49,232 bases of DNA, taken from the NCBI RefSeq assembly GCF_001571145.1, contig NZ_BCTF01000036.1, forward strand, positions 1 through 49,232, given 5' to 3'. The DNA comes from Hydrogenophaga flava NBRC 102514. GTDB taxonomy: Bacteria; Pseudomonadota; Gammaproteobacteria; Burkholderiales; Burkholderiaceae_C. Every line of letters starts with the position of its first letter. Positions within the stretch are counted from its first letter, which is position 1. Both the position numbers and the translations under genes were made by a program. The notes under the pieces were generated by a model that saw only the letters and a list, made by a program, of their open reading frames with translations, made no database searches and had not been told where the DNA came from. This document shows positions 41,459 through 48,208 of this stretch, piece by piece.

Positions 41459-42394
41459 CTAGGCCGCCCCTACGAATCGGCGTGGATCAAGCTCCTCCTC
41501 TCCCTCCCACCGGTAAGCCACCAGCGGCCCTCCCTTGCCGGCGCTGTAGTCCACGCATGCAAAGTGGCTGCCCTGTAACACCGGGTCTCCGTGCATCCAG
41601 TAGTGGCCGTAGAACACAGGCTTGCTTTTGTCGTAGACAGGCTTGGCCTTCGCGCTCAGCGGCAGGTCCGGTAACTTCTGTCGCTCAGGCTCCGGCATGA
41701 TCGCCAGATCACGGTAGGTGTCGCTGCCCTCTTCCCACCAGCGGATGCGGACGTTGCGCCTCTCGTGCCCGTCCTTGTCGTGGAAGAAGTGCCCATCGGG
41801 CAGTGGCACTTCGATGCCCTTGGTCAGGGTTTCCACAGCCTCGAACACTGGGTCACCCTGACGACTCGCCCTGACCATCAGCTCAGGCATCAGAGTGCGA
41901 CCAGGCCCCAGCAGTGGCGCCAGCGAGGACATCAGCCCGTCGTGCCAGCAGGCGTGCACAACTCGTAGTTCAGGCAGCTCCAGCCAAAGGGGCAAGGTCA
42001 GAAACCAGGCGATCAGCTCCTGATGCATGGGAGTGCCCTCTACTTCGGCCAGGAAGGCCTGGTGCTGGTGGCGGTTCTTCATTCCCTTCTCGCCGTGGCG
42101 CGGCCGCAGATAGTGCTCTGCGCTTTCGCCTTCTGGATCCTGCATGAACCAAGCTACCGCGTTGAATTCGTGGTTGCCCATCACCGCCTGTGCGCTGCCA
42201 GCGTCCACCATCTCGCGGACCAGGCGACAGCTGTCCACTTGGCGCGGGCCTCGGTCAATAAAGTCGCCCACAAAGATGGCCGTTCTCGACGGATGGCGGT
42301 AAGCACCTGCCTTGCGCTGGTAGCCCATGGTCTCGAGCAGCGCCTCCAGCTTGTCCGCCTGCCCATGAATATCTCCCACGATGTCATACGCCAT
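41459..42394 (-). CDS. Calcineurin-like metallophosphoesterase (ApaH/PrpE type)
   Basis: This is a metal-dependent phosphatase of 311 residues, of the group that cleaves diadenosine polyphosphates or protein/nucleotide phosphates. I chose ATG 42394 because the first metal motif follows at once: GDIHG (7-11). Then come GDFIDRGP (43-50) and GNHE (73-76). The distal His motifs are in VVHACWHDG near residue 165 and in FYGHYW near residue 270. The open frame continues upstream into the antisense of the regulator gene and is not real. It is divergent from the NrtR-like gene with a palindromic operator in the 60-base gap, so it is probably the regulator's target. Confidence 0.88.
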   Translation of the reverse strand: MAYDIVGDIHGQADKLEALLETMGYQRKAGAYRHPSRTAIFVGDFIDRGPRQVDSCRLVREMVDAGSAQAVMGNHEFNAVAWFMQDPEGESAEHYLRPRHGEKGMKNRHQHQAFLAEVEGTPMHQELIAWFLTLPLWLELPELRVVHACWHDGLMSSLAPLLGPGRTLMPELMVRASRQGDPVFEAVETLTKGIEVPLPDGHFFHDKDGHERRNVRIRWWEEGSDTYRDLAIMPEPERQKLPDLPLSAKAKPVYDKSKPVFYGHYWMHGDPVLQGSHFACVDYSAGKGGPLVAYRWEGEEELDPRRFVGAA

Positions 42395-42417
42395 ATCGTC
42401 AACCCTTAGTGGCACAA

Positions 42418-42444
42418 TGCCAATATGATAACCACATATTGACA
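42418..42444. promoter_or_regulatory. Palindromic operator between metallophosphatase and NrtR-like gene
   Basis: CAATATG (42421-42427) and CATATTG (42435-42441) are perfect inverted arms separated by 7 bases. With flanks, TGCCAATATG and CATATTGACA pair at 9 of 10. NrtR regulators bind roughly 21-base palindromes in such divergent promoters, so this is its likely site. It ends 11 bases before the NrtR-like ATG and lies 24 bases upstream of the phosphatase start, so it could repress both. Confidence 0.65.
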
Positions 42445-42454
42445 CTCTGCAACT

Positions 42455-43114
42455 ATGGTCGTCGTGCGAGAGCTTTTTCCTCTGGTTGGTGTGGACGTGG
42501 CCCTGTTCTGTGTGGACGACGACGGCTTGAAGGTGCTGCTGGTCAAACGGGCCGAAGATCCGTATGCCCGCCACTGGGCACTGCCCAGTGGCGTCCTCAA
42601 GCCGCACCTGGACGACTCGCTGATGGCTGCCGCTCGACGTGTACTGGCCCACAAGGTGAGCGTAGAGCTGCCGCATGTGGCCGAGGTGTCCACCTTCAGT
42701 GGCCCCACCCGTGATCCCCGAGGCTGGTCCATTGCCACTCTGTTCTATGCCTTGCTACCCAAGGACAAGATCAATGCAATCGTGCGCAACAAGGTCGAAG
42801 CTGTCCAGTGGGTCAGTGCCTCCAGTCCCCGTCACCGTCTGGCCTTCGACCATGAGGAACAGCTGCAGGCCGCATTGCGAGCTCTGCGCTCGCGGGTGGG
42901 AGACGACGTGCTGCCACTGCACCTGTTGCCCGAGAAGTTCACCCTGACCCAACTGCAGAAGGTCTGTGAAGCCATCCTCGGCCGTGACCTGGACAAGAGC
43001 GTGTTCCGGCGTCGACTCAAGGGTTCAACAGACCTGGTGGAACTGGACGAGTACGAGCGTGGTCCGCAACGGCCAGCGCAGCTCTTCAAGGCTCGGGAGG
43101 GATTCACGTTCTGA
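42455..43114 (+). CDS. nrtR: NrtR-type Nudix-related transcriptional regulator
   Basis: This is a 219-residue protein with an N-terminal Nudix-like domain (residues 10-140) and a C-terminal winged helix (about 155-215, LPEKFTLTQLQKVCEAILGR then DKSVFRRRL). This is the NrtR arrangement. NrtR proteins repress NAD-related genes and sense ADP-ribose-type ligands. The Nudix box is degenerate: the usual REUxEExGU is here RRVLAHKVSV without catalytic Glu residues, which is expected of a ligand-sensing rather than hydrolysing domain. No NAD biosynthesis gene is adjacent. Its neighbours are a metallophosphatase and the Nudix/possible macro operon, suggesting a dedicated local regulon. Confidence 0.85.
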   Translation: MVVVRELFPLVGVDVALFCVDDDGLKVLLVKRAEDPYARHWALPSGVLKPHLDDSLMAAARRVLAHKVSVELPHVAEVSTFSGPTRDPRGWSIATLFYALLPKDKINAIVRNKVEAVQWVSASSPRHRLAFDHEEQLQAALRALRSRVGDDVLPLHLLPEKFTLTQLQKVCEAILGRDLDKSVFRRRLKGSTDLVELDEYERGPQRPAQLFKAREGFTF

Positions 43115-43277
43115 GCTGCAAGGTCGGTCGTGGACTCCAGGTCTTCACTAGCGCTACTACACGAACGATGTCTTCAGTGGCCACTACCGCGGCGAAGAAC
43201 GCTCCGACACAGCAACGTATCGGAGGTGAGGGCCCAGCGCGACTGACGTTCCCCCACGGAAACCGGAAAGTTCTGGA

Positions 43278-44306
43278 CTACAGGCCGGCCGCTTCGACGC
43301 TCACCAGTTCCCTCATCTGCGCCGACGGAGGCCCATAACTCACCAGCCGCACATCCAAGCCGTGGCCCTGCGCCTTCTTGAGCGCGCGTTCGATGGCGGT
43401 GTGAATCCACTCCGTTGCGTTTCCGAATGCACCGCCTCCCAGCATGGTCAGCAGCACGGTGTTCGAACCGCCCTGGCGGCTGTTGAGCACGGCTGCCCAC
43501 ACGGTGGCTTCGTAGGCCGCATCCAGCACGAGCTGGGCGAAGCCTTGCCAGTGCGGCTGCGCGACCCTGCCGTAGGCCACGGGAAGCGCTGAGCAGAACG
43601 CCTGGCTAACCAGTTGCTCCGTTGAGGTCGGTCCATCGGTCACCTCCACGTCTTGGTGCAAGCCGATCCTCAGATGCCCGGCCAATTCACTTCTGGCGGC
43701 GTCATCCATCTTCAGCAACAGCTCAGCAATCTTGTCCAGCCCCGACCTGCTCGCCAGCGCGTATCCGTTCTGCATGTGCCAGAGATCGGAAACTGGGCAA
43801 CCCAGCTTGGCACTGAGTGCGGCTCCAAGATCCGCCAGCCCGTCGAGCTGGTGCTCGGCGTTCTGCCCGATCTGCTCACCCACCGGCACGAAGTAGTTGC
43901 GGTAGATCGTGGCTGCGCCTGCGGCGATGGCGCAGGCTGGCCCCTGCGTGCGGTCGTGCTCGTAACGAGTCACACCGTCTTCCGGGGTGACGCTGGGTCC
44001 CACCATCTCCAGCGCGTTGAACTGGCTGGCCACCTGGAACAGCGCCCCCGCGTACTGCGGCATCTGGTGCATCTGCCTCACGTCGCCGGTGACGATGCTC
44101 ACCTGTGTCGGTGCCGCTTTCACCTGATCCTGAGCCACCCTCTGCCGCAGTTCGGCCAGCGAAACCATCTCAAACCGACCGATGCCAAAGCTGCGGCCAT
44201 TTACTTTGGAGCGCAGAGTGTTGCCCTGAACTTCCAGCTGCGCCTGCGTGGTGGCGTAGGCCTCTTCGTTGAAGCCGGTCAGGCGGCTGAACCAGTTGTG
44301 ATGCAT
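43278..44306 (-). CDS. Conserved protein, possibly macro/PARG-like
   Basis: This protein has 342 residues from ATG 44306 (MHHNWFSRLTGF, with AAGAAGA upstream). I do not recognise a characterised homologue. Visible conserved-looking segments are LTGFNEEAY at the start, VNGRSFGIG near 36, VTGDVRQMH near 73, ALFQVASQFNALEM near 88, and TQGPACAIAAGAATIYRNY near 120. The C-terminal LLTMLGGGAFGN (to residue 296) and a following LDVRLVSYGP resemble the GCGAFGG...TFGD end of PARG/macro domains that bind ADP-ribose. That link is inference from short motifs. It is the last gene of the leftward Mrr-Nudix operon, which fits a role in ADP-ribose or nucleotide handling. Confidence 0.6.
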   Translation of the reverse strand: MHHNWFSRLTGFNEEAYATTQAQLEVQGNTLRSKVNGRSFGIGRFEMVSLAELRQRVAQDQVKAAPTQVSIVTGDVRQMHQMPQYAGALFQVASQFNALEMVGPSVTPEDGVTRYEHDRTQGPACAIAAGAATIYRNYFVPVGEQIGQNAEHQLDGLADLGAALSAKLGCPVSDLWHMQNGYALASRSGLDKIAELLLKMDDAARSELAGHLRIGLHQDVEVTDGPTSTEQLVSQAFCSALPVAYGRVAQPHWQGFAQLVLDAAYEATVWAAVLNSRQGGSNTVLLTMLGGGAFGNATEWIHTAIERALKKAQGHGLDVRLVSYGPPSAQMRELVSVEAAGL

Positions 44307-44374
44307 ATCTGTTCTTCTTGATGAGCGGTGTGTGGCGGCACAGTTTGCCGACGACAAAACACAAGTCAAGACAA

Positions 44375-44671
44375 TCAGGAAACGTCGGCCGGAGGCTGCC
44401 CGGCCACGCAGCGCCATAGCACTTCAGCCGGTTGTGAAGAAGCGGATGGACCGCTAGAACTGGTTGTCTCCCGCTCGTAGAACTGCGCCCTGCCCCACGC
44501 TGCTCGAATGCCTTCGGTCACCGTGCAGGTTTTGCAAAGAACGCCCCACCGGCCACCGTGTGCCGGCAACTGCGCGTCGCAGAAAAACTGTTCATCCCTC
44601 AGCGGTCGACCGCACACATCGCAGTCGCCGGGATCACCAACGTATTGGCTTTCAGCGGTCTTGCACCGCAT
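44375..44671 (-). CDS. Small four-cysteine zinc-binding protein
   Basis: This is a 98-residue protein with a CDVCGRPL pair near residue 17 and a CKTC pair near residue 46. Between them lies FFCDAQLPAHGGRWGVL, then IRAAWGRAQFYE. The two CxxC pairs fit a treble-clef or rubredoxin-like zinc site. The tail (residues 70-98) is Ser/Pro-rich. The start overlaps the previous gene's end by 20 bases, and the possible macro-like gene follows after 68 bases. Function is unknown; it may bind nucleic acid or bridge partners in the same operon. Confidence 0.75.
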   Translation of the reverse strand: MRCKTAESQYVGDPGDCDVCGRPLRDEQFFCDAQLPAHGGRWGVLCKTCTVTEGIRAAWGRAQFYERETTSSSGPSASSQPAEVLWRCVAGQPPADVS

Positions 44672-44960
44672 ACATCGCCGACCAGACGTTCATGTAGGCG
44701 TCGTGCCGCTTCTTGGCCTTCACGGCTCCTTTGAAGTTGCTCCAGTCCAGGTTCATCACCTGGTCGTGCAGCACCTGGGCCACGGCTTCTCGGGGCACCC
44801 TCGCCCGGTACTTGTAGTCCGTCCCCTGGTTCACATCGACCTTTGCCTGTGGGAACACCGATTCGATGTCGCCCTTGATGCGGGCCCGAACCGTGAGCGT
44901 GTCTGTGTCTCCGGGTTTCTGGACCACGCTGATGAAACTCTTCGGCAGAAAAATCCACAT
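44652..44960 (-). CDS. Small conserved protein of unknown function
   Basis: This is a 102-residue protein starting at ATG 44960. The segment FISVVQKPGDTDTLTVRARI near residue 9, DYKYRARVPREAVAQVL near 48 and LDWSNFKGAV followed by MNVWSAMYAVQ near the end look like a compact alpha/beta fold. I do not recognise a function. It lies 26 bases after the Nudix gene and overlaps the zinc-protein gene by 20 bases, so it belongs to the operon. The longer open frame upstream is antisense-like shadow of the Nudix gene and should be ignored. Confidence 0.75.
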   Translation of the reverse strand: MWIFLPKSFISVVQKPGDTDTLTVRARIKGDIESVFPQAKVDVNQGTDYKYRARVPREAVAQVLHDQVMNLDWSNFKGAVKAKKRHDAYMNVWSAMYAVQDR

Positions 44961-44986
44961 GCTTCTGGCTCCTTGATCCTGGGTCC

Positions 44987-45625
44987 TCAGCCCAACGCTG
45001 CCAAGGCCTGCAGAACACCCTGATCGTTCGGGTGGGTGACGAAGCTGCTCAGCAGGTTCCGTGGCACCAGATGCACCGCCTGGCTCTCCCAGCACATGTC
45101 GGCCGGGTGGCCTCCTACCCGCCTGGCGGTGTAGTAGCGGGTCACGGAGGTGCTGCGCACCGAGTCGCACAGGAACCCGGTCAGCACCACCTGCAGGCCT
45201 GATTCCTCGAATCCTTCCTTCAGGGCATTGGCTCGCAGGCCCATTCCGGAGTCCAGCTTGCCCTTGGGGAAGGTGTTCACATAACCCCCATGTTGGTTGC
45301 TGGGCGAGACCACCCAGACCCGACCATCGCTCTCGAGGATCACCACGCCCGAAGCGGCGAACTTGCCGGGTGCGGTCGTCATCGCTGGCTCGGTGAAGTC
45401 CTCGCTCTGCTGGGTCGCGAGGGTCGCCCATGCGGCGGTGTCGGTGGGCGCGCCTATCCAGGAGACCACGTCGATGCCATTCAGCCTGGCTGGCATCGGC
45501 CCGTCCGGGATGACCGTGGCCCGCTCAAGTGGATCCGCCCAGCTCTCCAGGCTCGTGGGCGCGCTGGGGGCCTTGAGTTCCACAAGGCGGCCGGCGTCAT
45601 TTTTGCGGGGGTGAAGGCTCTTCAT
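44987..45625 (-). CDS. Nudix-family hydrolase with altered Nudix box
   Basis: This is a 212-residue protein from ATG 45625, two bases after the Mrr stop (GTG 45634 would overlap it). The Nudix box at residues 122-144 reads GKLDSGM...LKEGFEESGL. The REUxEExGU half is intact as KEGFEESGL, while the Glu expected after the first five residues is Met. SGVVILESDGRVWVVSP and YVNTFPKGKLD precede it as in normal Nudix folds. The N-terminal 85 residues are an extra domain. Family members cleave nucleoside diphosphates linked to X, such as ADP-ribose or NAD. With the retained Glu pair it is probably active. Confidence 0.82.
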   Translation of the reverse strand: MKSLHPRKNDAGRLVELKAPSAPTSLESWADPLERATVIPDGPMPARLNGIDVVSWIGAPTDTAAWATLATQQSEDFTEPAMTTAPGKFAASGVVILESDGRVWVVSPSNQHGGYVNTFPKGKLDSGMGLRANALKEGFEESGLQVVLTGFLCDSVRSTSVTRYYTARRVGGHPADMCWESQAVHLVPRNLLSSFVTHPNDQGVLQALAALG

Positions 45626-45627
45626 GA

Positions 45628-46599
45628 TCAACACAGCACATCATTGGACGACTGTGCCGAGGCAGTCAACGGCAATTGCAGCGTAGGAGCACTGGGCCAA
45701 GTCTTTTTGTACTGCTCGAAGAACGCTGCGTCCACGACCGGTTCAGGATCGCTGGTCACACCCAGTTTTAGTTTCCAGAGCATCTGGATGAGCTGGTCCA
45801 GCGGAACCAGGCGGATGGGGGTCTTGCCCAGGGCCTCGCTCTCTTTCATGGCCTCGGCCGTGAAGGTCGAGGTGGTGAAGAAGATCCCATGATCGGTTGT
45901 GTGGTCCAGCGAGCCGCGGAAGTTGCGGATCTCTTCGGATTTGACGGTGGAGTTGCCGGTGTAGCGCTTGCACTGCCAGGCCACACGGATCGACAACAGA
46001 CCGGCGTCGTCCAGGTACATCAGTCCGATGCCATCCACACCCTTGTCGTTGGACTGACCGGTCACCTTGGTCTGGTCCAGACCGTTGGCGGTCATGATGG
46101 CCGCGCACAGGTGCTCGAACCCCTTGTCCGAGAGCGACCAGAGGATGTCCTTGAGCTGCACCTGCCAGTTGACCGTGCCCTCCAGGTCCTGCTGCAGGTC
46201 GTCACCGCTGGGCGCGGGCAGGTCCGCCTCGTCCTTGTTCTTGCTGGCCTTGCTCGCGGTCTTGAAGTAGATCGCCGCCGCGGTGGCCATGTCCAGGGGG
46301 GACTCCCAGCCTTCGGTGGTGAGTTTCCAGATCCCGTGCCCTGCCGTCTTGGTCGGCTCCAGCAGACCCGCATTGACCAGGTACATGCGCGCCCAGTAGA
46401 TGTCGTTCTGGTACTTGGGTACGCCGCTGGCCAGCATCTGGTCGTTGACCTTCTCACCGGCTTCATCAATGGCCTGCACCACAGCAGACTTGACGGCACC
46501 GGCCTTAGCCACGCCGTTCATCTCGCGCAGGGCGGCGAGGATGCGGGGGATGAACCGCACGACTTCGGGCAGCTTCTCGGTATCGATGTTCTGGTTCAT
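45628..46599 (-). CDS. Mrr-type restriction endonuclease
   Basis: This is a DNA endonuclease of 323 residues from ATG 46599 (MNQNIDTEK); the in-frame extension upstream would cross the operator. The N-terminal Mrr_N winged-helix domain (residues 8-115) includes YWARMYLVNAGLLEP and KLTTEGW. The C-terminal PD-(D/E)xK domain has FEHLCAAIMTANG near 161, Asp189 in KGVDGIG and QCK (209-211) in VAWQCKRYTG, the Mrr-type D...QxK signature. Such enzymes cut modified DNA. It is first in the five-gene operon and divergent from an XRE regulator. No methylase is nearby, consistent with type IV restriction. Confidence 0.9.
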   Translation of the reverse strand: MNQNIDTEKLPEVVRFIPRILAALREMNGVAKAGAVKSAVVQAIDEAGEKVNDQMLASGVPKYQNDIYWARMYLVNAGLLEPTKTAGHGIWKLTTEGWESPLDMATAAAIYFKTASKASKNKDEADLPAPSGDDLQQDLEGTVNWQVQLKDILWSLSDKGFEHLCAAIMTANGLDQTKVTGQSNDKGVDGIGLMYLDDAGLLSIRVAWQCKRYTGNSTVKSEEIRNFRGSLDHTTDHGIFFTTSTFTAEAMKESEALGKTPIRLVPLDQLIQMLWKLKLGVTSDPEPVVDAAFFEQYKKTWPSAPTLQLPLTASAQSSNDVLC

Positions 46600-46665
46600 G
46601 GGATTGTCTTCTTGACGCGATCCCATTGCCGAACAGCCAGCGTCCTCCCTGAGATCACTTTTTAG

Positions 46666-46708
46666 TCTACGAATAACGTAGATAAATGTACAGAGCGTTC
46701 TACGAATA
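46666..46708. promoter_or_regulatory. Operator with palindrome and extra half site between Mrr operon and XRE gene
   Basis: TCTACG (46666-46671) and CGTAGA (46677-46682) form a perfect inverted repeat around AATAA. A further copy of the half site with the same spacer start, TCTACGAATA, lies at 46699-46708, just before the XRE start at 46716. Repeated half sites in a divergent promoter are typical for XRE autoregulators. Confidence 0.65.
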
Positions 46709-46715
46709 TCGATGA

Positions 46716-47048
46716 ATGCCTCGGCAATCCCCCACTTCAACGCTATTCGGTCGGCGCCTGCGCGCCGCCCGCAATCGCGCAGGGGTACCGCAGGACAAGC
46801 TGGGCGTCATGATCGGACTGGACGAGAGTTCCAGCAGCGCCCGCATCAGCCGCTACGAGACCGGCATTCACGAACCGCCCTTTGCCACCGCCCAGAACCT
46901 GGGACAGGTGCTCAATGCGCCGGCGGCCTACTTCTATTGCGAAGACGACAAGCTGGCCGAGTTGCTGATTCAGTACACCCGGCTGGATGCAAAGCGCAGA
47001 AAACAGGTGCTGAATCTGGCGGCAGAACTTCACGCCGAGATGGATTGA
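46716..47048 (+). CDS. XRE-family transcriptional regulator
   Basis: This is a 110-residue protein with an XRE helix-turn-helix at roughly residues 11-65 (FGRRLRAARNRAGVPQDKLG, RISRYETGIHEP). A short C-terminal helix region follows (LAELLIQYTRLDAKRRKQVL). It diverges from the Mrr operon and probably represses it and itself through the palindromic sites immediately upstream. This is common for restriction systems, where a controller delays endonuclease synthesis. Confidence 0.88.
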   Translation: MPRQSPTSTLFGRRLRAARNRAGVPQDKLGVMIGLDESSSSARISRYETGIHEPPFATAQNLGQVLNAPAAYFYCEDDKLAELLIQYTRLDAKRRKQVLNLAAELHAEMD

Positions 47049-47097
47049 TCCCCTCTTTTGTTGTTCCCATCTGTGCGCTGGCCAGCACAATGCAGCC

Positions 47098-47310
47098 ATG
47101 GACAACAAGACCCCAGCGAACGCCTGCCACCGTTGTGGAGCCACCGCCTACCGTCCGGTGATCGCGCGCGACGCCAGCGGTGCCATGACTCCCAGCGGAG
47201 CGTACCGCTGTGTGCAGTGCAAGCTGGAGTTCACCTCCATCGATCAGTGGCGCCTCTCAGGGCCTGCGAATTCGGCTTCGTCATGGACTCAGGGCCGTTC
47301 TGCCGCCTGA
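47098..47310 (+). CDS. Small zinc-ribbon protein
   Basis: This is a 70-residue protein with two CxxC pairs: CHRC near residue 10 and CVQC near residue 38. They are separated by RPVIARDASGAMTPSGAYR, consistent with a zinc ribbon, and KLEFTSIDQW follows. The C-terminal 20 residues are low in structure. It is 49 bases after the XRE gene in the same direction. Its function is unknown; small zinc ribbons are frequent in mobile elements. Confidence 0.65.
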   Translation: MDNKTPANACHRCGATAYRPVIARDASGAMTPSGAYRCVQCKLEFTSIDQWRLSGPANSASSWTQGRSAA

Positions 47311-47462
47311 TCGGCCCGCACCACTTGCCGCAGAGCGACTTGCAAGGCAAGCACGGGATGTGAATCACGACCACACACCACGGCTACTGCGCTGCATCAG
47401 TTGATCCGTCGTGAAGACAGAGCGTTACTTGCTCCGTGCCGCTGTTGGCACTGGAGCATTCA

Positions 47463-47816
47463 ATGAAACGCAAACCGTCCCCCTCTTCCAAATCTTCCTC
47501 GGCCAAGCAGGCCCGTGCCGCGTCAGGCACTCGTACCAAGGCAGCCGCCGCCACCAAGCCCGCGGTCAAAAGGGCCAAGACAGCACCCGCCCAGGCCCCT
47601 GAAGTCACCACCACCAAACAGTCCCAGCTGATCACCATGCTGCGCAGTGCCGCGGGTGCCAGCATGGAGCAGATGATGGCGCTCACGGGCTGGCAGTCCC
47701 ACACTGTGCGCGGCATGCTCAGCGGTTCGCTGCGCAAGCGCCTGGGTCTGGATGTGCAATGCCAGCGGGTCGATGGTGTTCATCTCTACCGGATCGTGGA
47801 GGCGGCGGCAGCATGA
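47463..47816 (+). CDS. DUF3489-family protein
   Basis: This is a 117-residue protein from ATG 47463. The N-terminal 50 residues are Lys/Ala/Ser-rich and probably disordered. The C-terminal part (SQLITMLRSAAGASMEQMMA, LTGWQSHTVRGMLSG, RKRLGLDV) is the DUF3489 domain, a winged-helix-like fold common beside serine recombinases. Its stop overlaps the next gene's start by ATGA. Together with DUF2924 and the recombinase it makes a standard three-gene mobility module. Confidence 0.85.
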   Translation: MKRKPSPSSKSSSAKQARAASGTRTKAAAATKPAVKRAKTAPAQAPEVTTTKQSQLITMLRSAAGASMEQMMALTGWQSHTVRGMLSGSLRKRLGLDVQCQRVDGVHLYRIVEAAAA

Positions 47817-48208
47817 GCGTGGTGGAGCAGATCCTTCAGGCGGACCGGGCCACACTGGTCGAGCGCTGGCGGTCCCTGTTCGATCGGGAGCCACCGGCCC
47901 ATGTGCAGGTGAACCTGATACGCCGTGTCCTGTCCTGGCACGCGCAGGACCAGATGCTGGACAACGACTGGTGTGGCCCCAAGGGCGCGGCGCGCCTCAA
48001 ACGTGTCCTGCGCAGCACCGCCTCTGCTCCGGTGCTGGCACCGGGCACCCGTCTGCTGCGGGAATGGCAGGGTGTCACCCACGAGGTGCTGGTCCTGCCC
48101 CAGGGCTTTGCCCACCAGGGCCAGACCTACAAGAGCCTGAGTGCGGTGGCCAAGGCCATCACGGGCACCCACTGGTCCGGGCCGGTGTTCTTCGGGGTGC
48201 GGCGCTGA
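47813..48208 (+). CDS. DUF2924-family protein
   Basis: This is a 131-residue protein from ATG 47813. It has the DUF2924 features LVERWRSLFDREPPAHVQ near residue 14, LIRRVLSWHAQDQ near 34, GTRLLREWQGVTHEVLVL near 81 and TYKSLSAVAKAITGTHWSG near 106, with the typical SGPVFFG end. It overlaps DUF3489 by 4 bases and the recombinase by one base (TGATG). This family usually accompanies large serine recombinases on integrative elements; its own activity is not known. Confidence 0.88.
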   Translation: MSVVEQILQADRATLVERWRSLFDREPPAHVQVNLIRRVLSWHAQDQMLDNDWCGPKGAARLKRVLRSTASAPVLAPGTRLLREWQGVTHEVLVLPQGFAHQGQTYKSLSAVAKAITGTHWSGPVFFGVRR

